From NCBI GenBank assembly GCA_964030785.1, contig OZ034970.1, positions 39,632,377 through 39,696,376 of the forward strand: a DNA stretch of 64,000 nucleotides, written 5' to 3'. The DNA comes from Siderastrea siderea. Its lineage: Eukaryota; Cnidaria; Anthozoa; Scleractinia; Rhizangiidae. Positions 34,217 to 44,043 of the stretch are shown here, piece after piece. Under the pieces are notes generated by a model that worked only from the letters and a program-made list of their open reading frames with translations, searched no databases and was not told the DNA's origin. The position numbers and the translations under genes were made by a program. Each line of letters begins with the position of its first letter. Position 1 is the stretch's first letter.

Positions 34217-34810
34217 TGTTCTTCCTTTAAAAATACTTAGTTAATATCTTCACTATGGTGTTAGTCATCATTTCTTAATTTTCTTTTCTGTTTACCGAAT
34301 TGTCAAGTATTTTAAAGACGCAGTTGATTTGTTTCCCGTGTATGGTCATGTAATATTCATAACCAATAACAGCTTTTCTTTCTAATTTCCTGGAAAAAGT
34401 TAATTGCTTCGCTTGTGTGTTTTAACAGAAGGCTTAGTTAACGGCTCTCACAATACCCATTTTTGAACAGGTAAAATGTGTTAAAAGAGAATTTAGCCTC
34501 TTCGTATATTCTCAAGTGGGACGCCTAGAGGCTAATAAAATCCCGCACGGAAGCAATAAATGTCCTAAGATTTTCCTTTTGTCGAAGTTTTAAATTTGTT
34601 TTAACCGCACATAATGGCGAGTTTTGCAAAATTTATTTTTATAGAATTAAAACTGTAATATCATATGTATGCAGCCGACGTTTTTCAAGAGTGCTATATC
34701 GCCAAGGTCGACAAAAACTGAAATCATACTGTGTTCTTTGACAGAAGTCTTTTCACTGAGGTAACAGTTGAATACACATTCCCCGCCTGCTTTCACAAGA
34801 ACTTCTCTAG

Positions 34811-35956
34811 CTATTCACTAGCGTTCACAACTGCGATTTCTCGTGATTCTTCTTCCCGTCTCTCAAAGGATTCCCTGTTCCGTGGAAGCACGGATGTGGA
34901 GTTAGTCTTGTTTGAGGAGGTTTTTTTCAAATACTGCCATTCTTGACACTTCAAACACCGCCAGCACCTGAGCAAAACCTTTCGAAATTCTCTCTTGAAT
35001 TCTTTATGTCGCCATGCGTATAAAGCGGGATTGACGACTGAATTACTGTACAATAAAATCCGAATCCAAAACCGCGCAAGTCTACTTTGCACCGTTTCTG
35101 GTGCAGCGAAGTGATAGAGGATTAGAATAATGCGAGGATACACCAAAACCACAAACGCTCCAATGACAAATGCGATCGTACCTGCTGTTTTTCTCTCTTT
35201 TGTCTGGCTATAAGCCTGTCTGTTTCTTTGTGGACTCTCCTTTTCGTCTAAGTAGCGAACGAGTCTTGAATCTAGGGTGGTCGTAAAAGATAGGCGTACG
35301 ACTTTGCTGGCCAGCGTGCTAGACTTTCGCTGTCTTCTTATTGACTTCCGTGCAATCTTGAAAATGCGCTTGTAAGTCACCGCAATCACGAGAGTTGCAA
35401 TCAGAACAAACGCTACAAAGAAGATAAGAAATGGTTTGTCGCTAACGCCAGGAAATTTTGGGATACTGGTCACAGCGACGGAGAAAATCCAGATCAGTAA
35501 AATTACTAGACATACTCGCCCTTTCGCAAACTTCACCGACGAGAGATAAAACATCGGGTGCGACAAAGCGATGTAACGGTCGATGCTCATAACAGCAAGG
35601 CTAGAAATAGAAGCGATAATGTTTACTCGCCCAATAAAACCAGCGATTTGAACGACGGCGTTTGGGACAGTTGAACCATGATACAACGCCATATGTTGGG
35701 ACGCGCGCATCGGAACTAAAATCACGCTCACAAGGAAGTCCGCTAATGCCAGCGAAGCTAAGAGGAAGTTAGAAACGACCTGTAGTGATTTAGTCCGGCA
35801 TATTACGATGATTGTCAGAGAATTTCCAAACGCGCCAAGCAGACATAAAATCATCTCGACACACGATGCTAGAAGTACTCCAATAGAACCTTCTTGTGTT
35901 GATTGGGGTTCCTTTCCAGTGGAGTTCATATAATAAGTACTGGCCATTTTTGTCAC
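34811..35956 (-). CDS. Class A (rhodopsin-like) G-protein-coupled receptor
   Basis: Intronless 381-aa seven-helix receptor on the cell surface, ligand unknown. Visible: N-glycosylation site NST (11-13); TM1 with GNS (N45); TM2 with LALADF (D73); TM3 ending IDRYIAL (DRY 126-128); TM4 with an IWIF tryptophan; a long TM5 followed by a basic third loop (RKSIRRQRK); TM6 reading FVVLVYP; and TM7 NSVVNPALY (NPxxY 309-313) followed by a basic helix 8 and a Cys-containing tail. The TM3/loop-2 cysteine pair is not seen and TM6 has no CWxP. That recalls melanocortin/adenosine-type or orphan cnidarian receptors (inference). The start could also be the ATG three codons later. Confidence 0.9.
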   Translation of the reverse strand: MTKMASTYYMNSTGKEPQSTQEGSIGVLLASCVEMILCLLGAFGNSLTIIVICRTKSLQVVSNFLLASLALADFLVSVILVPMRASQHMALYHGSTVPNAVVQIAGFIGRVNIIASISSLAVMSIDRYIALSHPMFYLSSVKFAKGRVCLVILLIWIFSVAVTSIPKFPGVSDKPFLIFFVAFVLIATLVIAVTYKRIFKIARKSIRRQRKSSTLASKVVRLSFTTTLDSRLVRYLDEKESPQRNRQAYSQTKERKTAGTIAFVIGAFVVLVYPRIILILYHFAAPETVQSRLARFWIRILLYSNSVVNPALYAWRHKEFKREFRKVLLRCWRCLKCQEWQYLKKTSSNKTNSTSVLPRNRESFERREEESREIAVVNASE

Positions 35957-37245
35957 AGATCAACTCCTTTCCACGATGTCGTCCCGCTTCAATGGACGGA
36001 AATGAAGGGCATTATTTGTACTTTGCATGAGTCGTTGAGGAATGATAGTTTATCCACTCAAGACTTCAAGTAGTGCTTTTGCTTTGTCTTCGTACAACAC
36101 CACTGTATCAATCATTCAACACGTTTCCAGGAGTCATAAAGATGCGCAAAGTGGGGACTCGAACGTCGCATCACTGTAGCCAATATTTGTAGAGTCTCGT
36201 GATCATCTTGTAATTTATGGAAAGAAGCCTATATTCCGAAACTAGACAATTATTCAAACTAGTGTGAAAGTGTCGAGGTTTTATGTTAATCAGGTCCTTA
36301 CTTCTTTTCGGAATCTGGAGTAGGGGGACAAATGATTTCTCAGTGTTAGATGTAATTCTGCTACTGCCAGCGATGAAAATCAGCTTTCGAACCAGTCATC
36401 GGAGTTACTTTCTCTTAAGGAAGGAAACTTGAATGAGTTTCGAAAGCTTTCATCGCTGATGAGTAATTATTATTATTATATAACTATGAATTCCCAGCAA
36501 AAGTCTTCATGATGCCTAAAATTAGTTCTCATTTCACTTTTCAGTTTCCTTAGTTGATGTTGCCTTCATATCACTTTGCTGTGATTTCCAGTCAACAACA
36601 CCTGTTTTTGTGAAAACCACGAGCGACTATTACGGTTATCCGTCTGCTCATAACAAACGTGGTGCCCCGGCTGAATTTTGATTCCAACGAAACTTGGTCT
36701 GGTACTCGGCATTAACCACCTCGTTTATTACTCGTTTATTACTCGTGAACTGCCGGCCATCGGAGGTTAGCTAGCTTACGTGGGCGGCACTGAAAGAGAA
36801 AGAAACTGAAGAAATTCCAGCGATTGGAGAGAAGTATTAAAACGCGAAGCGTTTGCTGACGTGCAGCTTACTGGTAAAAGGTGGTTTCCTGAATCCAACT
36901 GATTATTAAGCCTCAACATCAACGGCCATGTTCTCCTGACTGTTTTTCATACAGTTCTCATCGAACACTAGTTGGGAGAATTTAATTGAACAACTAGATA
37001 TTTAACCTTTATTCTTATGACCTGTATGTTTCATCGTGTAGTGATATTGTAAGGAGAAGTTAGATGCTTATTAGGGCCTAAAGGTTTAAACTGGAGCCAG
37101 ATTGCTCATTTTCAGTTTTTTGATCCGGTTTCTGTAGCACGTCTAGATGGGATTCTAGTCCATGTACCCCAGGTTAACCCTCCCTATGGATTTTATAAGA
37201 AGTCCCTAATGTTCTTCTGGTACTCAGGATAGCCTAAAGAGACAT
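35957..37245. other. Spacer upstream of GPCR
   Basis: An inverted pair near 36368-36463 ('cagcgatgaaaatcagcttt' against 'aaagctttcatcgctgatg') is the only structure noted; otherwise nothing recognised. Confidence 0.4.
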
Positions 37246-37249
37246 CAGT

Positions 37250-37604
37250 GTTGGAGTTAGGTTTCTTGTCTACAGAAACAACACGACGCGATCCACGCCT
37301 TGAAACAACGATCCTTCGACTCGATCCAAGCCTTGAAACAACGATCCTCCGATCTTTAGCCCCTTGACTTCCTAGAAAAGATAGATATAGAAAACTTTAT
37401 AAATTGAAACTTTATTTAAGTGTCAAACCTAACTCTTAGTAGTTTCCAAACCTAACTCTTAGTAGTTTCTAGTTTTAACTCTATGCTAATTTGTTTTGTA
37501 TTTTTTGATTGTATTTTAGAAAGTTAGGTGTCCTCTATTAGCAGTGGGGAATCACCTCTGCTAGATTTTTGCTTGACACGGTAATAAAGTCATTATTATT
37601 ATAA
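37250..37604 (+). mobile_element. 3' end of a truncated non-LTR retrotransposon
   Basis: The sequence ends 'ggtaataaagtcattattat' with an ATT microsatellite tail, as in CR1/L2-like LINE 3' ends. Upstream are short tandem duplications ('ccttgaaacaacgatcct' twice, 'cctaactcttagtagttt' twice). No open frame remains. Confidence 0.45.
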
Positions 37605-38141
37605 CCTTATAGCTTGGGAAAACCCATGCATACTAATGTGGGGACACAAATAAAATACAAATAATTAACAACTTGTATTAACAATAAAATCTATGATTCG
37701 AAAACAAAAAAGTCGATGTCCATGCCTTTTATTTCCTCTAGACCTCAGCCAAACGGACTCCACCGACCATCATCACACCCCTCTGTAACAGACCCAGTGG
37801 AATCTTTATCTTCACTGGGTTTTTGGAAAAAACGTCACTGGGTTGGCCAATTTCCCACTGGGTCGGCTTATTTTCCGGTGGGTTTTTTTTCATAAGCTTA
37901 TTCGATACAAAAATGGCCAGTTGTCGAAAATGAGAGGTTTCTATTGTTTTTCCATTATCCCCTTCCCCGCAAGTGGCTTCTTTATAGCGGCTAAATTGAA
38001 GGAACTGTCTTGGTCCAGGGAGGAATTAAAGAGGATTATCGCACAAAAAGTGTAACCTAAGTTAGCAAAGTTACAGCAAGAATCAATGTGGGATCACTAA
38101 CCTTTTTGAGACATGCAAAGGTCAGAGAACGGCCATCAAAC

Positions 38142-41100
38142 TCATCGTAAACAAGCAATGATGTCTTGATAACTGTTCCCTCTGCCTCTTCTTTGCCTAC
38201 GATCTTGATATACCACGGTCTCTTGTGCCTCATGATCACTTTCTGAAGGTTCAGCAACTTCTGTACATGTTTCTGTGCCCGCCGTGGATCTTTCCTCGCA
38301 CACGTCTTCATGTGATTCATCTGATTGCAATGCTCGCTTGATGGAATCTTCAAATTGCTCTGCTATCTCCAGAATTTCGCCGTATGTTTCTGTTGTCATC
38401 AAGAATTTAGTTTCCGTCACTGTGACAGCCTCCTCCAAGAACAAGGTCACTACCCCGTCGTTTCCATCACGCAGCACATGCGCATATCTCATGGAAGCAT
38501 TCTTCCAGTTGAGATCTAGGGAATAGCAAATGTTGACATCATCTCGTGCAGTTTCAACAAGAAAGTCCCCGCGGACTCTGGATCGAGGGCCAAGACTTCT
38601 TAGAGATACATTATGGGTTACTCTCAACAAATTGAAAGGCAACCCGTCAGTTCCACGAAAGGCTACTACCTCTCCCACTTCGAAAGCGTTACTGTTGACA
38701 TAACTAGAAACATCATCCTGATCATGCACGGCGGCTACAGCGACAGCATCTTCTTGTGGAGTCGTTGAGGGTGTGAATATGGAATCCCGTATGGGTGTCG
38801 CATTTAAGGGGCGCCTGGTTGCATGCTGGCCAATAATTGTCGGTGGTGTTCCATACTTCCTCTTCTGGAAATCTCTTAAAGTTTTCATGGGTCTGGACTT
38901 GGTAACCATGTGAATACCCCTAAGCTTCGCCTTTTGGTCATCAGTCAAGTCTCCTTTACATCCAAGCATGCTCACATACCCCCGACAAAACGCCATCCTC
39001 CCAATGTACAACTGCTTTCTTAACAAAGCTGGGTCAATGTCCTTACCATTTTCCAAGTTGGTCTTAACTTTCCTTAAGTCTTCAGTAGTAAAGCAATGTT
39101 CATGTCTCTGTTGGAACATCGCCCACATTGCGTCCGAAGAGGTCTCGTTGTCGTCAGAGCCTACAGCAGCATACGTGTAAGTGGAGGACACCTCATCTCT
39201 TGTTCTCCTGACACTGACGTTTTGACACATGGTGTTATCTGAAGTGACAGCAGGGATGACGAAGTGAAAAGCCTCAGTGGCGACACGTTTGGAAAACTGT
39301 AGAACAGTTGGGTTATTTCCTGGGTTCTTCTCAGTCACATGGCCATAGAATCCCTCAATCATGCGCGTGCCAAGAGTCTTAACTTTGATTTCGTTCAGAA
39401 GATTCTCCTTTCCGGTGTACTTGAAATAGTCTGACAGATACTGTACACCATTCACAAGAGTTACGTAAAATCCTTCTGCTGTACGTGAAGCCATCGATCC
39501 ATTGGTTATATCAAGTGAAACAGCACCGGTGTAAGTTCGTATGTCTGTGATAATACTTTTTAACTTGTCAGCTGCCGTGATGATATCTGGAAGTGAATCG
39601 ACCAATGTCTTGTTCCTTACAGAGGAAGCGTGAAGTGGATCAGATGAACGAGCTCTTTCTGACACTAATCCCATTGATTCAGCAATATCGTGCCATGTAG
39701 ACTGAAACTGGACAAGGCCTTTTAAAGAAGATGCCATTCGGATAGCACCTTGGAATTCTGACGGGTGCTCTGCTACGTACAAACATGCGCCCCGCGCCGC
39801 TACACCAGCGGGAAAACACAGTTTGGCGGAGTTGCTAGGTCCATCAGTTTGATCAGGATCATTGAGGTGCCCTAGAATCACAGCAGCCGACTGCTCTGAA
39901 AAATTGATCTTGAAAATACAATGCTTTAGGTGGTCAGAGAAGTAGATCTCTCCATCCATTTCACAGAGCCCGAAAGGAAATGCAACACTATGTGCAGCAC
40001 CAAGCTTGAAAGCTTCTTTCACGCCACTGTCTTCGATTATGACAACCTTTACTTCTCCACTCAGTTCGTCAGTGTATAAGCAGTCTGTTACAACAATTAC
40101 ATTATCCGCAAAGTAGAGGCAATCTATTGGGTGGCTTAATTCGGGACTCTCGATAGTGCGGCATATTGTAATTGAAGTGTAATCATCAGAGAGAGCACAG
40201 AGATAAATCTTGCCTGCAACAGGATTGGTCACCAACACTTGTTCTTTATTTGGAAGACCGCTGCGAATACTAAATGGCTGAAATTGCTGACTCTGGCCAA
40301 GTACTTTTAAGGTGCTTACAGACGTCTTGTATGATGGATGGCGAACAATTCGTGCAACGTTTTTCACGATCCTTATTGAGCACAGCTTTGAGTCACAAAC
40401 AAGTAAATCCTGTTCGCCGTTAGTCAAAGCCAAGCCAGAAATAGAAACCCATTTTCCTTTCTCTGAGGGAACACTCTCTGGTGCGAAAGGGACATCGTCA
40501 TCTGGAACTCCTTGATCATTCACCTGTGCACTTCCTTTCGATATCGGGATCAACTTTCGTGGCAATGGTGTCTGTCTGTAACACGATAGGGACTGATTGG
40601 AATCGTCAGTGTAGTATACAACACCTGCCTTTGATATCACCAGAAACAATGGAGAGGAGATGCCCGAGTGATCTTCGGCAAACCAAGGCCTACGAAGTTC
40701 TGGAATGTCAGTCCTTACCAGTTTCTCAACTTCTCCACAAGCATTGATCACTGACTCACTAACTCTTTGCAAGCTCTGCTCATCAGAGTGTTTGTCTAAC
40801 TGGGATATGGCTTTGTGTGATACCCCTTTCAACATTCTTTCCACAACATCATCTTTTGCCGAGGATAGAAGCAAAGATAAATCTGTTGAGTCATATGAGT
40901 GACGACCATCAAAATGCGTACCCCTCTCCAAAGAAGCTTGAGCATTTTTAACCTGGTGGCCGATGTCATAGATGTGGTAGAAAGGGAATTGCAGAGGGCC
41001 GTCACCATCTCGAAATGATTCAACTGAGGTCGATATCTCCTTCCCAAACTTCTCGTATGCGGACTCTTGGTCAGATATTGAAAGAAGTATGCGTGCTCGC

Positions 41101-41645
41101 GTGCATGTGTTGTCCTCCCCTGTTCTAATTCTCCCAATGCAGGATTCACAGGGTCGCTCGTCGCAGTTCCAGGTATCATAAATTCCAACGTGAATATGAC
41201 ATATCGCTTTATTTAAAAAGCAATCCTTGCAAAAGGCATTGCAAACAGGAGCCAGCCCGCTTCTTTTTGCCGATTCCAAACAAGCCGTACAGGCTGAGAC
41301 GTATTTCAAAACTTCTGTGACACGACTCTTCACATCGTTGTAGTCCCCAGACTTCTCCAAATGGTATATTGCGATGGGAAACGCTACCATGTCATCCAAG
41401 AGATGTAGCAAGAAGACTTCCCCTTGCTTGACCCAACTTAAGTGGCCATCTTTGAACATCTGAATTAAATTCTCCAGCATTTTCTTATACCCATCTTTCG
41501 AAATGTTCTCTGCATCTTCAACTGTTATTGCAGGTGAAATTCCAAATAAACTCTCTTGGTATAAGCAGGCACCAGGCGAGATTGCTTTCTGGTCAAGTAC
41601 AACTGTAGTAAAGACAACCACGGACTGATCGCAACGAAGAACCAT
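38142..41645 (-). CDS. Transposon ORF2: DDE transposase-like protein with inserted beta-propeller, copy 1
   Basis: 1167 aa from the first ATG; the frame is open for 27 further codons from the frameshift site. It should cut and join the element ends in the nucleus. Residues 17-37 (LDQKAISPG...LFGI) look like the first RNase H strand with catalytic D18. Residues 119-169 hold a Cys/His cluster (CxxC, CxxxCxxC, CxxxxCxxC). Residues 225-234 (IYDIGHQVKN) match the DxxHxxKN box with D227. Residues 331-650 carry repeated strands such as GEIYFSDHLKHCIFKI and FPAGVAARGACLYVAEH, resembling NHL propeller blades. Residues 762-783 (MIEGFYGHV...NNPTVLQF) resemble the ENFFG...NPT box with E764. The C-terminal third is unrecognised and ends acidic. 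The motif roles are inference from P/THAP9-type transposases. Confidence 0.75.
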   Translation of the reverse strand: MVLRCDQSVVVFTTVVLDQKAISPGACLYQESLFGISPAITVEDAENISKDGYKKMLENLIQMFKDGHLSWVKQGEVFLLHLLDDMVAFPIAIYHLEKSGDYNDVKSRVTEVLKYVSACTACLESAKRSGLAPVCNAFCKDCFLNKAICHIHVGIYDTWNCDERPCESCIGRIRTGEDNTCTRARILLSISDQESAYEKFGKEISTSVESFRDGDGPLQFPFYHIYDIGHQVKNAQASLERGTHFDGRHSYDSTDLSLLLSSAKDDVVERMLKGVSHKAISQLDKHSDEQSLQRVSESVINACGEVEKLVRTDIPELRRPWFAEDHSGISSPLFLVISKAGVVYYTDDSNQSLSCYRQTPLPRKLIPISKGSAQVNDQGVPDDDVPFAPESVPSEKGKWVSISGLALTNGEQDLLVCDSKLCSIRIVKNVARIVRHPSYKTSVSTLKVLGQSQQFQPFSIRSGLPNKEQVLVTNPVAGKIYLCALSDDYTSITICRTIESPELSHPIDCLYFADNVIVVTDCLYTDELSGEVKVVIIEDSGVKEAFKLGAAHSVAFPFGLCEMDGEIYFSDHLKHCIFKINFSEQSAAVILGHLNDPDQTDGPSNSAKLCFPAGVAARGACLYVAEHPSEFQGAIRMASSLKGLVQFQSTWHDIAESMGLVSERARSSDPLHASSVRNKTLVDSLPDIITAADKLKSIITDIRTYTGAVSLDITNGSMASRTAEGFYVTLVNGVQYLSDYFKYTGKENLLNEIKVKTLGTRMIEGFYGHVTEKNPGNNPTVLQFSKRVATEAFHFVIPAVTSDNTMCQNVSVRRTRDEVSSTYTYAAVGSDDNETSSDAMWAMFQQRHEHCFTTEDLRKVKTNLENGKDIDPALLRKQLYIGRMAFCRGYVSMLGCKGDLTDDQKAKLRGIHMVTKSRPMKTLRDFQKRKYGTPPTIIGQHATRRPLNATPIRDSIFTPSTTPQEDAVAVAAVHDQDDVSSYVNSNAFEVGEVVAFRGTDGLPFNLLRVTHNVSLRSLGPRSRVRGDFLVETARDDVNICYSLDLNWKNASMRYAHVLRDGNDGVVTLFLEEAVTVTETKFLMTTETYGEILEIAEQFEDSIKRALQSDESHEDVCEERSTAGTETCTEVAEPSESDHEAQETVVYQDRRQRRGRGNSYQDIIACLR

Positions 41646-41689
41646 CTTTGATATTCTTTGAAAAATTTCAAGTGCAATTTCAATGAAAT

Positions 41690-42343
41690 TTACAATGACC
41701 CCACTGAAAATGAGGGGAACACAGGCTTTTTTGTACCTCGCAAGGCGGCACTGGCAGCACTAGAGACGGTTTCAACTTGCAATGTTACTGTACAATCTTG
41801 GCGACTCTTCAGAAAAAAGACAAACGATTCCCATGTCGCTGAATTCAAAGTGACTTTGCATTCGCTGTGATTGTAGTAAAGCTGTGCATTCGTTCGAGAA
41901 GTCGAGCAAGCATTTAACACTTTCGTCTTAAATAAATCAAATGCATTAACTGACTTCAATGAAAACATAAATGGAATGAAGCTGTCACTACTGTCTTTTC
42001 TCACAAGAGCAGTATAAACTGGCTCATTTTTCTCATCACCTTTGGAAGCGTGGCGATCCTTCCTTCCAGACTTGCGCCGGTAGGTTTTACGCGTTTTACT
42101 TCTGCTGAATTTCGTCTTCTTATTTTCCACCTCCCGTACATATTTGCTTCGCTTTCCATGTCGACTTCCCGTGCGAAAATCATCAATATCAGAGTCCGAA
42201 GAGGACGAATCGCTTTCGGTTCCACTGCTGGAAGAAGTGCCAGTAGATTCGCCATGTTGTTCGATCGGCACCAGTCCTACGACCGAGTTGAGTGTCACGT
42301 GGTTCAAATCAGGGCGGAAAAGGCGGGAGAACGCTTTTCCCAC
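41690..42343 (-). CDS. Transposon ORF1: Ser-rich/basic N-terminal protein, copy 1
   Basis: 217 aa. Residues 34-55 are a Ser/Asp-rich acidic stretch, followed by a strongly basic region (KTKFSRSKTRKTYRRKSGRK) that could be a nuclear signal or DNA contact. The C-terminal half (FKTKVLNAC, LYYNHSECKVTLNSATWESF, CTVTLQV) has the strand-helix spacing of a PB1/ubiquitin-like fold; that is a guess. The stop at 41690 lies inside the upstream-open part of ORF2. The in-phase AAAAAAG at 41726-41732 precedes it, so ORF1 may be the N-terminus of an ORF1-ORF2 protein. A TATATTT sits just upstream of the start. Confidence 0.75.
   Translation of the reverse strand: MGKAFSRLFRPDLNHVTLNSVVGLVPIEQHGESTGTSSSSGTESDSSSSDSDIDDFRTGSRHGKRSKYVREVENKKTKFSRSKTRKTYRRKSGRKDRHASKGDEKNEPVYTALVRKDSSDSFIPFMFSLKSVNAFDLFKTKVLNACSTSRTNAQLYYNHSECKVTLNSATWESFVFFLKSRQDCTVTLQVETVSSAASAALRGTKKPVFPSFSVGSL
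41726..41732 (-). promoter_or_regulatory. Candidate -1 frameshift slippery site, copy 1
   Basis: In ORF1 phase the codons read ACA AAA AAG, giving the heptamer A AAA AAG. After a one-base backward slip, the next codons are GCC TGT GTT in the ORF2 frame. That frame has no stop before the ORF2 ATG and extends upstream to a TAG near 41760. The overlap of the two frames is about 70 nt. A downstream stimulatory structure was not worked out. Confidence 0.55.
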
Positions 42344-42628
42344 CCTGGTTCAAATATATCCCGCAGTTTTTACTCCTCCCAGATTTATTTTGTTTGTTGG
42401 TTTTTTTTAATATAAACGGGCTATTGTTGTATTTAAATTATTTTTATTTTTTGTTTGTTTGCAAAAATACGCTGGGTATGTAAGGTACAATCACTGGGGA
42501 AGCATAAAAACGGCTGGGTAAAAAAAAAATATTCGCTGGGTAGTGGGGAGACTAAATTTCCACTGGGTAGGGGAAAAAAATCCACTGGGTCGGGTTCCAC
42601 TGGGTCTGTTACAGAGGGGTGTATCATC

Positions 42629-44040
42629 TAACATTGCTGAAATACGGTACAACTTTGTTGTATAAATGTTAGATGGCTAACAAACTTTGTTCAACACCAT
42701 TCAATATTATTCCGTATTCTTCAGAATCATTTGACATCACTCAGTAGGGTGGTCAAACGCCTATAATTTCCTGAATTCATCAATGTGTAAATGTGGTGAA
42801 CGGAAATGTTGAATCCAAAGGCGTTACATTCAGTTAATGGTAAGCGGGTGTACGTTCGTATGGTAATTTCTCAAGTAATGAATTTTTTAATTCCAGTTTA
42901 TGTGTAAGTAAATAATCAGTGAAAGTTCAAAACTACATGTAGTGACTTTGTAAACTTTGTAGAGAAAACAAATCAGATAAATCGGTAAGTTATGTGAGTT
43001 TGAAAAATCTGGTATCCATCGTTTCCCTACCAGCAAATTGCATGCCGCATTCTACATTCCTCTATTTTCCACGTTTTGGTCATAAAAGGTCAGTTTTGAA
43101 AATTAATGTGTAATAAAGCAATTAGTTTGACCTGGTGCATCCTGCAATTGGCTTTGATTGGTTGTACGTAGCTCCGACCATGCTATGCGATATAGTTACA
43201 GCCCGCGATTTCACTGCTTTGTGCAAACCCCGGTTTCATAATTCTCCGGCCGTAAGATTCGCCCGCCATGATTCTCCCATAATCACAATGCCGAAGGAAA
43301 TTAGCAGGTCTTTTGCTTATGAAAGATTGTTTATATCTCAGGAAGTTATTATTTCCTCTATTAACTCATTTCGTGTGCAAATTACCATGGGCAAGTCATG
43401 GAACGGCGAAGCGTTTGCTGGGTGACATAATATAGAAGGGGAATCGTAGCCGGCGATCCACCCCTTATGATTCGCCCCTGGTAAGGAAATGACTATGAAA
43501 ATCTGCGTGTAAAGTGAGTTTGTGGAGGAAACACTAACTTCATGAAATATGATCAATAAAACCGAAAGATCTGCAAATTTCCCCTCAGTGTTTTGTGACT
43601 GTTATGGGTGAACCTTGACGGGCAAATAATAGTTGGCGAATCATTCTTGAAAAACTCCTGAATCATGCTTGAAAAGCCAGAGTCTGCCCTAGAAATCGAA
43701 TTTTCGCGCATCCCTGTTAACCGGCTAGGCATTGAAAACACCTACCGCCTCGGTTAATGGCACGGCATTGATTTGTTGCCTTTTGGGGATTTCTGTTTTA
43801 GTAGTTAAAACAAATTGTGCAACTGCCAAGTAAGACGCTAACCCTATATCCCCTAAAATTCCTGTACCATTTTTGTGACATGCCAGTCAAATAAATCTAT
43901 ACCACTGATTAGACTGCTGGAGCCTTCTCTCTTCAGGTGGCTATTGTTCACTACTGCACGTCTAGTGAAAAAACCGAGGAGCAAATGAAAGTAAAACAAA
44001 AACAGCGGTAATAAACATTATAAACTTACGCATTTTTATA
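42629..44040. other. Spacer between transposons, nothing recognised
   Basis: Short frames on both strands at 43135-43741 lack domains. 'cggccgtaagattcgcc' and 'gaatcgtagccggcg' hint at a degraded inverted repeat. Confidence 0.35.
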
Positions 44041-44043
44041 TAA

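Larger units (their letters stand above)
37775..42622 (-). mobile_element. 4848-bp autonomous-looking DNA transposon, copy 1
   Basis: Perfect 28-bp terminal inverted repeats begin ACACCCCTCTGTAACAG at both ends. A 6-bp target duplication ATCATC lies at 37769-37774 and 42623-42628. The subterminal regions carry many copies of CACTGGGT or close variants (about 37794-37890 on the left, about 42470-42610 on the right), probably transposase-binding sites. The two ORFs, both minus strand, fill most of the interior. No difference from copy 2 was seen. TTAA, TA, 8-bp and 9-bp duplication families are excluded by the 6-bp duplications. Superfamily not assigned. Confidence 0.95.

Noticed and set aside
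41640..41760. An intron joining transposon ORF1 to ORF2 using the donor-like AG|GTACAA
   Set aside because: None of the nearby acceptors (TTTTCAG, TTCAAAG, ATCAAAG) gives the right phase into ORF2, while the -1 frame is continuously open. A distant acceptor cannot be excluded.
37843..42483. Several plus-strand small frames inside the transposon (for example near 38275, 40481, 42050)
   Set aside because: They are antisense to the long minus-strand ORFs and have no domain or start context of their own.
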